Shown one piece after another: positions 53,591-61,191 of a DNA stretch of 64,000 nucleotides. Position 1 is the first letter of the stretch. Every line of letters begins with the position of its first letter. Source of the DNA: Simkaniaceae bacterium (GTDB lineage Bacteria; Chlamydiota; Chlamydiia; Chlamydiales; JACRBE01); contig JALEGI010000020.1 in NCBI GenBank assembly GCA_022763045.1, forward strand, positions 1-64,000. Reading direction: 5' to 3'. The notes below the pieces were generated by a model. It was not told the origin of the DNA and ran no database searches. It worked only from the letters and a program-made list of their open reading frames with translations. Position numbers and translations under genes: made by a program.

Positions 53591-54331
53591 TCACCTCAGA
53601 ATGCGCGTTAAAAACCAGGTAGAGCCGGTGCCGAGAACAAAAATTGCCATATTCCAGACAATCGCTGGAATACGTGCATTGCGCTCGAGCTTTGAGCTCA
53701 TCCAAGAGGCCGCGTAGATCACGACTAAACCTGCAATCACTAGGCCGATTGTGTGCCCAAGCAATAGGCCAATCCAGAGCAAAATCGCCGCTCCGAAGAC
53801 CCCAACTCCACAGCCAAAGGCTTGCTTAAGTGGATGTTCAAAACTCTCAAGTCTTAGCCCAAGCTCCTCATCGAGCATCACCTCTAGAAGGCGATTGTCG
53901 TCTGCCATTAGAACATCAATCACATCGTCTAAAAGCTTGCCTGAAAAGCCGCGGGCTCGATACATCTCGGTGAGCTCTTCACGCTCCTGCTCGCGATTGG
54001 TGTCGATCTCTTTTTTCTCTTCTGCAATGACGCGGTGTAGCTTATCAAGTCTGCCCCATGCAAGTAGTGCGCTGCGGCCAATTTTCCAAACGAGCCAACC
54101 AATAAAACCGAGACAGAGCATTAACATGCGCATGCCCTCTGTTGCCGGAAAGCTCTCAAGCACTAGCCAAACAATTGTTGTGATCAGCGCTGTCTCTTTC
54201 GCTGCATCGGCTCCCGCCATTAAATGCCCTGGCGCTTCAATCCCATGACAAGCGCCCGTCTCTTTTGCTGTGCGCACCCTCGCATCTGCAAGATGCTCTA
54301 GCGCACTTTTTCCTTTAAAATGATCGTGCAT
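53591..54331 (-). CDS. VIT/CCC1-type iron or manganese transporter-like membrane protein (CT728-like)
   Basis: The 246-residue protein has about five membrane helices (near residues 45-62, 66-84, 175-192, 194-212 and 225-243). The cytoplasmic segment REQEREELTEMYRARGFSGKLLDDVIDVL followed by LLEVMLDEELGL corresponds to the metal-binding domain of VIT1/CCC1 Fe/Mn transporters. The N-terminus has HDHF and EAPGH, with His residues that may bind metal. It precedes the P1B-4 ATPase by 1 base, which supports a role in metal efflux or storage. Assignment to the VIT family is by motif only. Confidence 0.7.
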   Translation of the reverse strand: MHDHFKGKSALEHLADARVRTAKETGACHGIEAPGHLMAGADAAKETALITTIVWLVLESFPATEGMRMLMLCLGFIGWLVWKIGRSALLAWGRLDKLHRVIAEEKKEIDTNREQEREELTEMYRARGFSGKLLDDVIDVLMADDNRLLEVMLDEELGLRLESFEHPLKQAFGCGVGVFGAAILLWIGLLLGHTIGLVIAGLVVIYAASWMSSKLERNARIPAIVWNMAIFVLGTGSTWFLTRILR

Positions 54332-54380
54332 GTAACCAGGTTAACATAGTTGCGAATTTGCCAATGAGAGATTGTTGAAA

Positions 54381-54418
54381 ATTTTTTACCACTGAGGACA
54401 CAGAGAGCACAGAGAGAG
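54381..54418 (-). repeat. CTCTGTG-type dispersed repeat
   Basis: Reverse-complement match, with few changes, of bases 144-180: CTCTCTCTGTGCTCTCTGTG, then TCCTCAGTGGTAAAAAAT. Similar CTCTGTGTCCTCTGTGGT sequences occur in intergenic DNA of many unrelated bacteria, as I recall. It is non-coding. Confidence 0.7.
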
Positions 54419-54423
54419 GTTTC

Positions 54424-54443
54424 CAAACTGATTAATCAGTTTG
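54424..54443. repeat. Perfect 20-bp palindrome
   Basis: The sequence CAAACTGATTAATCAGTTTG is its own reverse complement, with no loop. It lies in the spacer between the VIT-type gene (divergent) and apeB, next to a terminator. It could be a binding site for a dimeric protein, possibly controlling the VIT/P1B-4 operon whose start is about 90 bases away. Confidence 0.6.
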
Positions 54444-54455
54444 AAAAGTTGTCTC

Positions 54456-54484
54456 AAAAAAAAGAGCTGCGCCTCTTTTTTTAT
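54456..54484 (-). terminator. Terminator downstream of apeB
   Basis: A8-GAG pairs with CTC-T7 around CTGCGC. On the minus strand it lies about 60 bases after the apeB stop and ends in a U-run. The stem is mostly A-T, so its strength is moderate. Confidence 0.55.
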
Positions 54485-54506
54485 CTTTTTTTCTGCATCA
54501 ATGTAG

Positions 54507-54538
54507 CTTGTAAAGCGGCTTTACAAGCCAAAGTTGTG
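54507..54538 (+). repeat. GTAAAGC-palindrome repeat, second full copy
   Basis: CTTGTAAAGC-G-GCTTTACAAG followed by CCAAAGTTG is nearly identical to 38567-38600, differing in the central base and one flanking base. It sits directly downstream of the apeB stop. Confidence 0.75.
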
Positions 54539-54545
54539 GGGAAGC

Positions 54546-55808
54546 CTACCCAAGGGAGTGGGTAAGTAATTTGCACAAATCCTCATGGTCCTTGCAGGCT
54601 GCCAGCTCGCGTGCGGCATGCATGGCAAGAAGGGGCGAGCCGATGTCAACGGTACGGATGCCTGTCTGCGAGGAGAAGAGCGGGCCGATGGTCGAGCCGC
54701 AGGGAAGATCAGAGCGAGTGACGTAGTTTTGGTGGGGCAGGTCGAGGGTGTTGCAGAGGTGCACGAGGTGCGCGGCGCTCTCTGAATCGGTGGCGTAGCG
54801 CATATTGGCATTGTGCTTGATGACGATGCCGTGGCCGAGGAGGGGATGGTGGTCGGGATCGTACTTTGCGGGGTAGTTGGGGTGGTAGGCGTGGGCGACG
54901 TCTGCTGAGATGCAGTAGCTCTGCGATTTAATTTGGAGTCGGCGCTCTTCTGAGGGGACGATGCGGCGAAGGGTGTCTTCAAAAAAGGAGGAGTCGGCAC
55001 CTTCGCGTGTGGAGGAGCCGATCTCTTCGTGGTTCCAGAAGACGGCCATTTGGATTTTGCTCTTGGAGGGTTCGGCATGCTCGATGGCGTGGAGGCAGGC
55101 GTGGGCGCTGAGGAGGTTGTCGAGGCGGTAGGAGGCGATCATTTCGTGATTGAGTCCAAGAAAGGAGGGGCGCTCCATGGGAACGAGGAAGAGGTCAAAG
55201 CCGAGCAGCTCTTTGAAAAAGAGGTGGCGGTGGATCATCTTCTCAAGGGTCTCTTTGGCGATGACCTTTTCGTCTGAGAGGCCAATGATGGGGGAGAGAT
55301 GCTCTTGCTTGTTGATGTGGTGGCCCTTGTTATTGACGTCGCGGTCGAGGTGGATGGCGAGGTTGGGAATCAGGCAGGGCATGTCGTCAAGGCAGATTGT
55401 CTCGTTGACGATTTCATCGTGGTTGTTGAGGATAGTCACTCTTCCGGCAAGACATAGGTCGCGTGAAAACCAGGTGGAGAGGTAGGGGCCACCGTAAATC
55501 TCGGTGCCGAGCGTGAGCATGTTTTCACTCGGAGCTTTGGGGTTGGGCTTGAGCTTCAAGCCTGGCGAATCGGTGTGAGAGGCAATAATCGAGAGCGCGC
55601 TTGGGGTCTCTTGGGGCATGCGAAAGGCAATAAGCGCTCCTCCACGAATAAGAAAATAGGTGCCGCCGGCTTTAAGTTGCCAGCTCTCATCTTCTTCGAG
55701 AAGATCAAAGTCGCGCATGGCAAGGTGAATGCCGATTTCGTTTGCTGCGTGCCAGGAGGTTTTGCTGGCATGAATAAAGGCTGCTAGCTCGAGAAGATGT
55801 TGATTCAT
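54546..55808 (-). CDS. apeB: M18 family aminopeptidase (aspartyl aminopeptidase-like)
   Basis: This zinc aminopeptidase of family M18 removes N-terminal residues, typically acidic ones, from peptides. The 420-residue protein shows SHTDSPGLKLKP (about residues 76-87, first zinc His), AVFWNHEEIGSSTREGADS near residue 260, and SADVAHAYHPNY near 300, all typical of M18 enzymes; GHGIVIKHNANMRYATD and HAARELAACKDHEDL follow. Length is normal. A role in using host peptides is likely. The symbol follows general usage. Confidence 0.9.
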   Translation of the reverse strand: MNQHLLELAAFIHASKTSWHAANEIGIHLAMRDFDLLEEDESWQLKAGGTYFLIRGGALIAFRMPQETPSALSIIASHTDSPGLKLKPNPKAPSENMLTLGTEIYGGPYLSTWFSRDLCLAGRVTILNNHDEIVNETICLDDMPCLIPNLAIHLDRDVNNKGHHINKQEHLSPIIGLSDEKVIAKETLEKMIHRHLFFKELLGFDLFLVPMERPSFLGLNHEMIASYRLDNLLSAHACLHAIEHAEPSKSKIQMAVFWNHEEIGSSTREGADSSFFEDTLRRIVPSEERRLQIKSQSYCISADVAHAYHPNYPAKYDPDHHPLLGHGIVIKHNANMRYATDSESAAHLVHLCNTLDLPHQNYVTRSDLPCGSTIGPLFSSQTGIRTVDIGSPLLAMHAARELAACKDHEDLCKLLTHSLG

Positions 55809-55861
55809 ATCTTCAGTCTAGCAGCCTATTTGATTTAGGCCAAGTTTAGCAGTATTGAGAT

Positions 55862-56491
55862 CTAGGCTGTAATTCGGGATTTACATCTAGCGATAATTGG
55901 CGCGCTGATTTTTTCCATCTCTATGCTTTTTGAGCAAATCTGTAGGTAGCGCTCTTTTGCGCGACTCTCATCAAGAAGCTGACTGCCGTTTTGAAAGAGC
56001 TCAATTACGAGATCGGTGTAAAACTGCACGTAGTCAACACCTATTGTTAAAAGGCCTTTGTGCACAGTCTGCGCAAATTCGAGGTGCAATTTCGCATTGT
56101 CAGGGTTTTTAACCTCTGTTACTGATCCTACAAAGGTCAGCGAAAAGCATTGAGAGACCATCATAGCGTGGAAACGCTTTTTGTCACTCTTCTGGCAGAA
56201 GATTGTGAGAAAAAACTGGCCAATGCGGTAGATCAGTTTTTTGAACGTGCATTTGCCCTGGTTTTTCAAAAACCGAGTCATTACTTTAAGCTCTCTTTGG
56301 TTCATGTCAAGTGGTTTGACTCGATCTAAGCGGTTTGATTCTTTGATGAATTTGAGCGCCGTATCTGCCTGAAATTCACAATTAAATGGCCCTGCTTGGC
56401 TCCATTTTTTTTTGTGTTGTGGAAATAAAAAGGCGCGATTGAGCGCCGAGTAAGCAGCGCCAAGTTCCTTTTGGTTTGTAACGAGACACAT
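55862..56491 (-). CDS. FCK-family hypothetical protein, paralog 1 of 5
   Basis: This 209-residue member belongs to a tandem family defined here by a central block: (K/R)(R/K)(E/D)L, then a xYLK- or RFLK-like helix, then K.(I/L)Y.IxQxF..(F/I)FC(K/Q)x(S/T)D(K/A).R. In this copy the block runs from RELKVMTRFLK to FCQKSDKKRF (about residues 66-107), followed by VDYVQFYTDLVIEL near 152. The N-terminus MCLVTNQKEL matches its neighbours. No membrane helix or signal peptide. Function unknown; the tandem layout suggests fast-evolving effectors. Confidence 0.7.
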   Translation of the reverse strand: MCLVTNQKELGAAYSALNRAFLFPQHKKKWSQAGPFNCEFQADTALKFIKESNRLDRVKPLDMNQRELKVMTRFLKNQGKCTFKKLIYRIGQFFLTIFCQKSDKKRFHAMMVSQCFSLTFVGSVTEVKNPDNAKLHLEFAQTVHKGLLTIGVDYVQFYTDLVIELFQNGSQLLDESRAKERYLQICSKSIEMEKISAPIIARCKSRITA

Positions 56492-56500
56492 AATTCCCCC

Positions 56501-57235
56501 CTATGTGGCAGTTTGTTTGTATTGAATATGGTGCTTCTTGAGAAGAGCTGTATATTCAGTTTGTAGTTTCCCTATAAGATCTGTTTCGAGGCCTTTGAGC
56601 GAGGCTTCACTTTTTTTGATGTCTAAAAAGGCCTTCGAAAGTAGATCTTTGTGTTTCTCTTGTGTAGTAAAATTTGGGCTCTTTTTTAACGTATGGCTCA
56701 CCAAGGTGTAGAAGCTGACGTAGTCAATGCCCTTTGCCTTGAGTCGCTCATGCATTTGGCTGCCGAACCTATTTTGTAGTCCTGAGAGCTCTGCTTTAAA
56801 TTTTTCGCTGGCATCTTTAGGTTTAGATAAGACGGTAATTTCCTTTACAGAGTTTTGAAAGAGCATGTCAAAGCTTATTCTCGCCATCGCTCCATCATAG
56901 ACCTTTTTGTCGGTATCGCGCTTGAAGAGGCGCTTGAAAAATTGATCGATGAGGTAAAGAAGCTTGGAGCAAAAAGATTGGTGCTTGGCTTTTTTGTAGC
57001 GCGTCATGCACGTCAATTCACGTTTGCTAAGTTCTATCCCTTTGAATACGCTATCAAATTTGAAGGTGGAGATCTCTGCCTTAAGGTGAGCAAATGAATG
57101 CGCAAATTGTAGCATTGCACGATCGCTACCCATCCTTGGGTTATTCCATTTTTGATGAAAAGTTGGAAAAACTAAGGCCTTACTTAAAGACGCTTGAGTG
57201 CTATTGATTTCTGATTGCGTTACTTTAACACACAT
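56501..57235 (-). CDS. FCK-family hypothetical protein, paralog 2 of 5
   Basis: The 244-residue copy starts MCVKVTQSEIN. The core is KRELTCMTRYKKAKHQSF, then KLLYLIDQFFKRLFKRDTDKK; the FCK motif has become LFKRDTDKK, so the cysteine is lost. The second landmark IDYVSFYTLVSHTL is kept (about 174-187). The C-terminal tail is longer, helical and Lys-rich. It lies 9 bases upstream of paralog 1 in the same direction, so the genes are probably co-transcribed. Confidence 0.7.
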   Translation of the reverse strand: MCVKVTQSEINSTQASLSKALVFPTFHQKWNNPRMGSDRAMLQFAHSFAHLKAEISTFKFDSVFKGIELSKRELTCMTRYKKAKHQSFCSKLLYLIDQFFKRLFKRDTDKKVYDGAMARISFDMLFQNSVKEITVLSKPKDASEKFKAELSGLQNRFGSQMHERLKAKGIDYVSFYTLVSHTLKKSPNFTTQEKHKDLLSKAFLDIKKSEASLKGLETDLIGKLQTEYTALLKKHHIQYKQTAT

Positions 57236-57260
57236 GGGACCCCCTCCCTAAATGGTTGTT

Positions 57261-57893
57261 TTAACTACTGCTGACGATATCCTTAATCACCTGTGGCGCA
57301 TCGCGTTCATAGTCTAAATTATTAAATTGGTTTGCTCGCTCTTTAAGCTCGGAAAGATCTTTTCCCGCTAAGACGTGAGTGAGTGCGTCTTTCAAAAATG
57401 CGACATAATCGAGATCCATTCTCAAGAGCTCAGTGTGGACTTTTCTGCCAAACTCGAATTTTTTCTCGTAGTTATCTGGGTTGACTCCTTTGTCCACTTC
57501 ATTGTTGTAGAGCTTATCAAAGGCGATCATGGTCATTATTTCATGGAAGCGCTGCTTGTCTGTTGGTTTGCAGAAAATTTTGCGGAAGAGTTGGCAAATT
57601 ACATAGATGAATTTTTTAAAGCCCTTTCGGTGTTTCAAATAGCTCGCAATGACTGTGACATCACGTTCTTTCCAACAGGAAAATTTTTCAAGATGATTTG
57701 GATAATAAAGATCTTTTTCTTCATTTTTTAAAGCTGAAATCGCATCAAGAGAGGATTGAAACTGTGTTTTTTCTATTCTTCCACCTGCATCTGGGCCGAT
57801 TTCCCACAGGACGTAGGGAGATTGCAAGCGGGTTACTTGTGTTAGAGCTTGGTTAATTCTTGAAATGTCATTGGAGGAAATTTTATTACACAT
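57261..57893 (-). CDS. FCK-family hypothetical protein, paralog 3 of 5
   Basis: This 210-residue copy starts MCNKISSNDIS. The core has KERDVTVIASYLKHRKGF, KFIYVICQLFRKIFCKPTDKQRF and IAFDKLY (about 75-129), then LDYVAFLKDALTHVL. It lies 25 bases upstream of paralog 2, and a hairpin terminator lies further upstream (57974-58007), so paralogs 1-3 form one unit. Function unknown. Confidence 0.7.
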   Translation of the reverse strand: MCNKISSNDISRINQALTQVTRLQSPYVLWEIGPDAGGRIEKTQFQSSLDAISALKNEEKDLYYPNHLEKFSCWKERDVTVIASYLKHRKGFKKFIYVICQLFRKIFCKPTDKQRFHEIMTMIAFDKLYNNEVDKGVNPDNYEKKFEFGRKVHTELLRMDLDYVAFLKDALTHVLAGKDLSELKERANQFNNLDYERDAPQVIKDIVSSS

Positions 57894-57973
57894 ATGTTAG
57901 CATCCTAAATTTTTTTGTAGGCATTCTACCTTAATGAGTACTTAACATAAAGATAAGATTTTTTTTTAAAAAA

Positions 57974-58007
57974 TAAGAGTGTATTGCAAGACTGCAACAC
58001 ACTCTTA
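57974..58007 (-). terminator. Long hairpin with U-run, terminator-like
   Basis: TAAGAGTGT (57974-57982) pairs with ACACTCTTA (57999-58007), and the stem continues through TTGCA/TGCAA after one mismatch, with loop AGAC. On the minus strand it is followed by TTATTTTT. It probably ends transcription of the upstream gene at 58317 and lies one base from repeat copy B. Confidence 0.65.
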
Positions 58008-58008
58008 T

Positions 58009-58096
58009 GGCCGCATCATGGCACCCCATCTTCACGCTATCGCTCCTCACACGTATTATCTATACGCTTGGTTCGTCGCGATAGCGCAAATCTGGG
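58009..58096 (-). repeat. Dispersed palindromic element, copy B
   Basis: The reverse complement of bases 1-88 with one visible difference. Its stem arms are CGCTATCG (58035-58042) and CGATAGCG (58079-58086), perfectly paired here; an inner CGTAT/ATACG hairpin lies at 58052-58066. It is non-coding and lies in the 423-base gap within the FCK cluster. Confidence 0.85.
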
Positions 58097-58316
58097 GCCC
58101 CCTGAGCGCCCTGACGGCGCTCTTCAACCTGATTAAATTAGGTTCTCATACCTTGTAAAGCCGCTTTATACCAGCAAGTAAATTTTATTCACTAAATCGA
58201 TTTTGATTTAGATTGTTCATATATAATGTAAAATGTATTTTCAAATTAATATTAAAATTCTTTGCGTTTAGTTTTCGTTTTTTGAATTATGCAACACAGT
58301 CAATACCATATATTGT
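58097..58316. repeat. Gap within the FCK cluster with short repeats
   Basis: The spacer contains a partial GTAAAGCCGCTTTA palindrome (58152-58168) and ATTATGCAACACAGTCAA (about 58286-58303), the near-identical partner of bases 106-123. The rest is AT-rich. No gene is seen. Confidence 0.65.
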
Positions 58317-59144
58317 TTAGGGGAGGATTTGCAGTTTTCTCTTTTTAAAACCTTCAATCACTGTTTGAGAGGGGCAACCAGGCTTGTCATTTAGCCTATT
58401 CGATTTTAAAATTTCATATTCTTTATAAAATTGATCGGCGCTGTCAGAAGGCAGTTGTGTCTTCTCAACGCCGTTTTCGTAAAAAGCTTTGATGTATCTC
58501 GTATAAAATCCTGTAAAATCTGCGCCCATATGCCGCAATGCTCGCGACATTTCTTGCCCAAATTCTTCCCTTAATTTGTAAATTCTTTCACTTGTTTCGA
58601 TATTTGATTGACTAAGTTGCTTGGTTGAATCGGAAAATTCGTGACCATCTGTATCATGATGCTGGAGGATAAGCGTTTGGAAGAGAAAGTCAAAGCTGGC
58701 AGTTGCCATCAAGCGTTCATAGGTTTTTCTATCTCTCTGTTTGCAAAATAGCTGCTGGATTAGATACCAAAATTTTTTGATAAATTTGAGCGTTTTGGCT
58801 TTCAGGTAGCGAGCAGCGCCAGTAAGATCGCTCTCTTTAAAGCACATTCTATGTTTAACTTTAGTCGTTAGGATTAGTGGAAAATAATTTGTTTGAGCAG
58901 GTCTATTGTTTTCTTTATTAAAAAAGTCCAAGCATTTTTTATACCAGTTTTGATCTCTTACTTTTGAGCTAAATTTGTGCTGCCTTTTTAAAAAATTACT
59001 TACATGTTCTTTTGTCTTGCCGTATAAAGCTAGACTTCCATCTTCATGGGTCCATTTACTGTCATAGGTTGGCAGTAGTGTTGCTCGTTCCATAGCAATA
59101 TCTAATGCATATAAATCTTTTTGAGTTACTCGAATTTGACACAT
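58317..59144 (-). CDS. FCK-family hypothetical protein, paralog 4 of 5
   Basis: At 275 residues this is the longest copy, starting MCQIRVTQKDL. The core is KESDLTGAARYLKAKTLKF, then KFWYLIQQLFCKQRDRKTYE (about 103-145), then ASFDFLFQ and ADFTGFYTRYIKAFY. It has an insertion of about 40 residues before the core and another of about 25 after SFDFLFQ. It is separated from paralog 3 by a repeat-containing gap. Unknown function. Confidence 0.7.
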   Translation of the reverse strand: MCQIRVTQKDLYALDIAMERATLLPTYDSKWTHEDGSLALYGKTKEHVSNFLKRQHKFSSKVRDQNWYKKCLDFFNKENNRPAQTNYFPLILTTKVKHRMCFKESDLTGAARYLKAKTLKFIKKFWYLIQQLFCKQRDRKTYERLMATASFDFLFQTLILQHHDTDGHEFSDSTKQLSQSNIETSERIYKLREEFGQEMSRALRHMGADFTGFYTRYIKAFYENGVEKTQLPSDSADQFYKEYEILKSNRLNDKPGCPSQTVIEGFKKRKLQILP

Positions 59145-59212
59145 AACTAAAAATCCCTCATTTAGCGGAATTAATATATTAAATGCGTATATTTTAATAA
59201 AGGTTTAATGAA

Positions 59213-59857
59213 TTATTTCTGCGAGAGTTTTAAGCGAAATTTTTCATTGATTGGATTTGCGGAGGGATAGATTCCGTTTTCTTCTTGTTTAAGTGCGAAA
59301 AACTCTCTCTTCAGAGCCGAGGGGTGTTTGCCATCATAGTAGTGATAGAGGGCTTTTCGATAGAAGGCGGGATAGTTGACGGGGAGCGTCGGATGTAGCT
59401 CTTTACTATAGGCAAACTTGATGTCATAGAGCGATTGTGGATCGTGGAGAGGGGAGCTTTCAACAACATAGTATTGAAAAGTGGTGTCAAAGCTGCGCAT
59501 TTTGATGATCGCATCGACCCTTTGGGCATCAGTTTGTTTGCAAAAGCATTTTTTGAAGCACTCTATGATGCGATAGATGAGCCGAATAAAGCAGTTGCTA
59601 TGCCGGTATTTGAGGTGTCGCGCAAGAGAGATGAGGTCGCGTTTTTTCAAGCAGGTTGTATTGTGGTAGAAGCCAGGGTAGTCGGGGATCTTAAAAGTGT
59701 GGTGACCTGCAAAGACATAGCACTCTTCAAATTGATCCCATAGCGCTTCTGTGACTCCCTTACGGCAGCGAATAACGCCCATTTGATTAAATTGACAGGC
59801 GCGAAAGAGAGCGAGATTTGCCCTGTTGAGATCGGAGTTAGTTAGGCGCAGGGACAT
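59213..59857 (-). CDS. FCK-family hypothetical protein, paralog 5 of 5
   Basis: This 214-residue copy starts MSLRLTNSDLN, lacking the second-position Cys of its sisters. The core KKRDLISLARHLKYRHSNCF, RLIYRIIECFKKCFCKQTDAQRV and SFDTTFQYYV (about 73-128) is well kept, and VNYPAFYRKALYHYY follows. Its start overlaps the 3' end of serS by 20 bases, so it may be translated from the serS transcript. Unknown function. Confidence 0.7.
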   Translation of the reverse strand: MSLRLTNSDLNRANLALFRACQFNQMGVIRCRKGVTEALWDQFEECYVFAGHHTFKIPDYPGFYHNTTCLKKRDLISLARHLKYRHSNCFIRLIYRIIECFKKCFCKQTDAQRVDAIIKMRSFDTTFQYYVVESSPLHDPQSLYDIKFAYSKELHPTLPVNYPAFYRKALYHYYDGKHPSALKREFFALKQEENGIYPSANPINEKFRLKLSQK

Positions 59858-61109
59858 GTGTTAGACCACCTAGATAGGGTGAGAGGGCACTTGGAATACG
59901 GATTGAGCCATCTGCTTGCTGGTTGTTTTCAAGAAGAGCGACCAAGAGTCGTGCGGTAGCAAGTCCTGAGCCATTTAGGGTGTGCAGGGGGGTTGGTTTC
60001 CCGTCGATGCGTGTGCGTGTACGCGAGCGGCGCGCTTGGTAGTCGGTGCAGTTTGAGACCGAGGAGACCTCGTAGTAGCGCTCTTGACCTGGGAGGTAGA
60101 CCTCAATGTCGACAGTTTTGGCTGCTGGAAAGGACATGTCGCCGGTAACAAGGAGCATATTGCGGTAGTGGAGCTCAAGCTTTTGCAAGACCTCTTCAGC
60201 AGAGGCGAGCATCTCTTCAAAGATCTCTTCGCTCTTTTCGGGGTGGGCAAAGCAAAAGAGCTCGACTTTATTAAATTGGTGGACGCGGATAAGTCCGCGC
60301 TCTTCGGCTCCATGGGCGCCCGCTTCGCGACGGAAGCAGGGAGAGTAGGAGACATACTTTTTTGGAAGCTCCTCTTCGGGGATAATCTCTTCCATATGAA
60401 AGGCGTTGAGGGCAGCCTCGGCGGTAGGGATGAGATAGAGATCAAAGTCTTTGTCGTGGAGTTGGAAGGTTTGGCTCTCAAACTTAGGTAGCTGCCCGCA
60501 GCCATACATCGCCTCAGGGCGGACAAGGTGGGGTGGGAGGATCATCTCAAAGCCATTTTTGAGGTGGGTATCGATCATCAGCTGCAGAAGCGCCCACTCG
60601 ATGCGCGCGCCGAGATTGGTGTAGAAGTGAAAGCCGCTGCCTGAAGTCTTGGCGCCCCGTTTGAAATCGATCAATTGGTGGAGCTCAGAGAGCTCGAGGT
60701 GGTTTTTGATGGTAAAATCAAAGGTGGGCTTTTCCCCATGAGTTTTCATCAGCTCATTGTCTTTGGGATCGAGCGACTCTTTGATGTGGGGCATTGGAAC
60801 GTTGGGGATGCGGGCAAGAAGATCGAGATAGGCAGCTTCACTCTCTTTGACAGCTTGTAGATCAAGACCCTTTTTCAGCTCAGCCACCCGCTGCATGACT
60901 GCAGTGGCATCTTCACCTTTGCGTTTGAGCTCGCCAATGCGCTTTGACTCAGCGTTGAGCTCAGATTGACGCTCTTCAAAGGTCTTTTTTGCACCGCAAA
61001 AGCTCTCATACTTGCTAAGCAGCTCGCTCAGGTCAACGGTAGGGTCTTTTGCTTTGAGCTTGGGCTCGAGTTTTTCCTGCTCTTCTTTGAGCTTCTTGAT
61101 ATCCAACAT
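59838..61109 (-). CDS. serS: Seryl-tRNA synthetase
   Basis: SerS charges tRNA-Ser. The protein is 423 residues from ATG 61109 (MLDIKKLKEEQEKLEPKL); an upstream frame to 61178 lacks family similarity and overlaps the divergent promoter area. The N-terminal coiled-coil arm spans about residues 25-100. Class II motif 2 is FRREAGAHGAEERGLIRVHQF and motif 3 lies in HTLNGSGLATARLLVALLE. CT729 equivalent; in C. trachomatis it lies close to the metal ATPase as here, but here the M18 gene and the FCK family intervene. Confidence 0.96.
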   Translation of the reverse strand: MLDIKKLKEEQEKLEPKLKAKDPTVDLSELLSKYESFCGAKKTFEERQSELNAESKRIGELKRKGEDATAVMQRVAELKKGLDLQAVKESEAAYLDLLARIPNVPMPHIKESLDPKDNELMKTHGEKPTFDFTIKNHLELSELHQLIDFKRGAKTSGSGFHFYTNLGARIEWALLQLMIDTHLKNGFEMILPPHLVRPEAMYGCGQLPKFESQTFQLHDKDFDLYLIPTAEAALNAFHMEEIIPEEELPKKYVSYSPCFRREAGAHGAEERGLIRVHQFNKVELFCFAHPEKSEEIFEEMLASAEEVLQKLELHYRNMLLVTGDMSFPAAKTVDIEVYLPGQERYYEVSSVSNCTDYQARRSRTRTRIDGKPTPLHTLNGSGLATARLLVALLENNQQADGSIRIPSALSPYLGGLTHVPAPN

Positions 61110-61191
61110 GGAGACAATTTTGCCCGAGTCTGTGAAATGATTCAACAAATAAATGGGTTTGTGGTATGCTCGATGCAAAAGGAAATTTTTG

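Noticed and set aside
61109-61178. N-terminal extension of seryl-tRNA synthetase
   Set aside because: The MLDIK start is the family start; the extension overlaps the divergent leader region.
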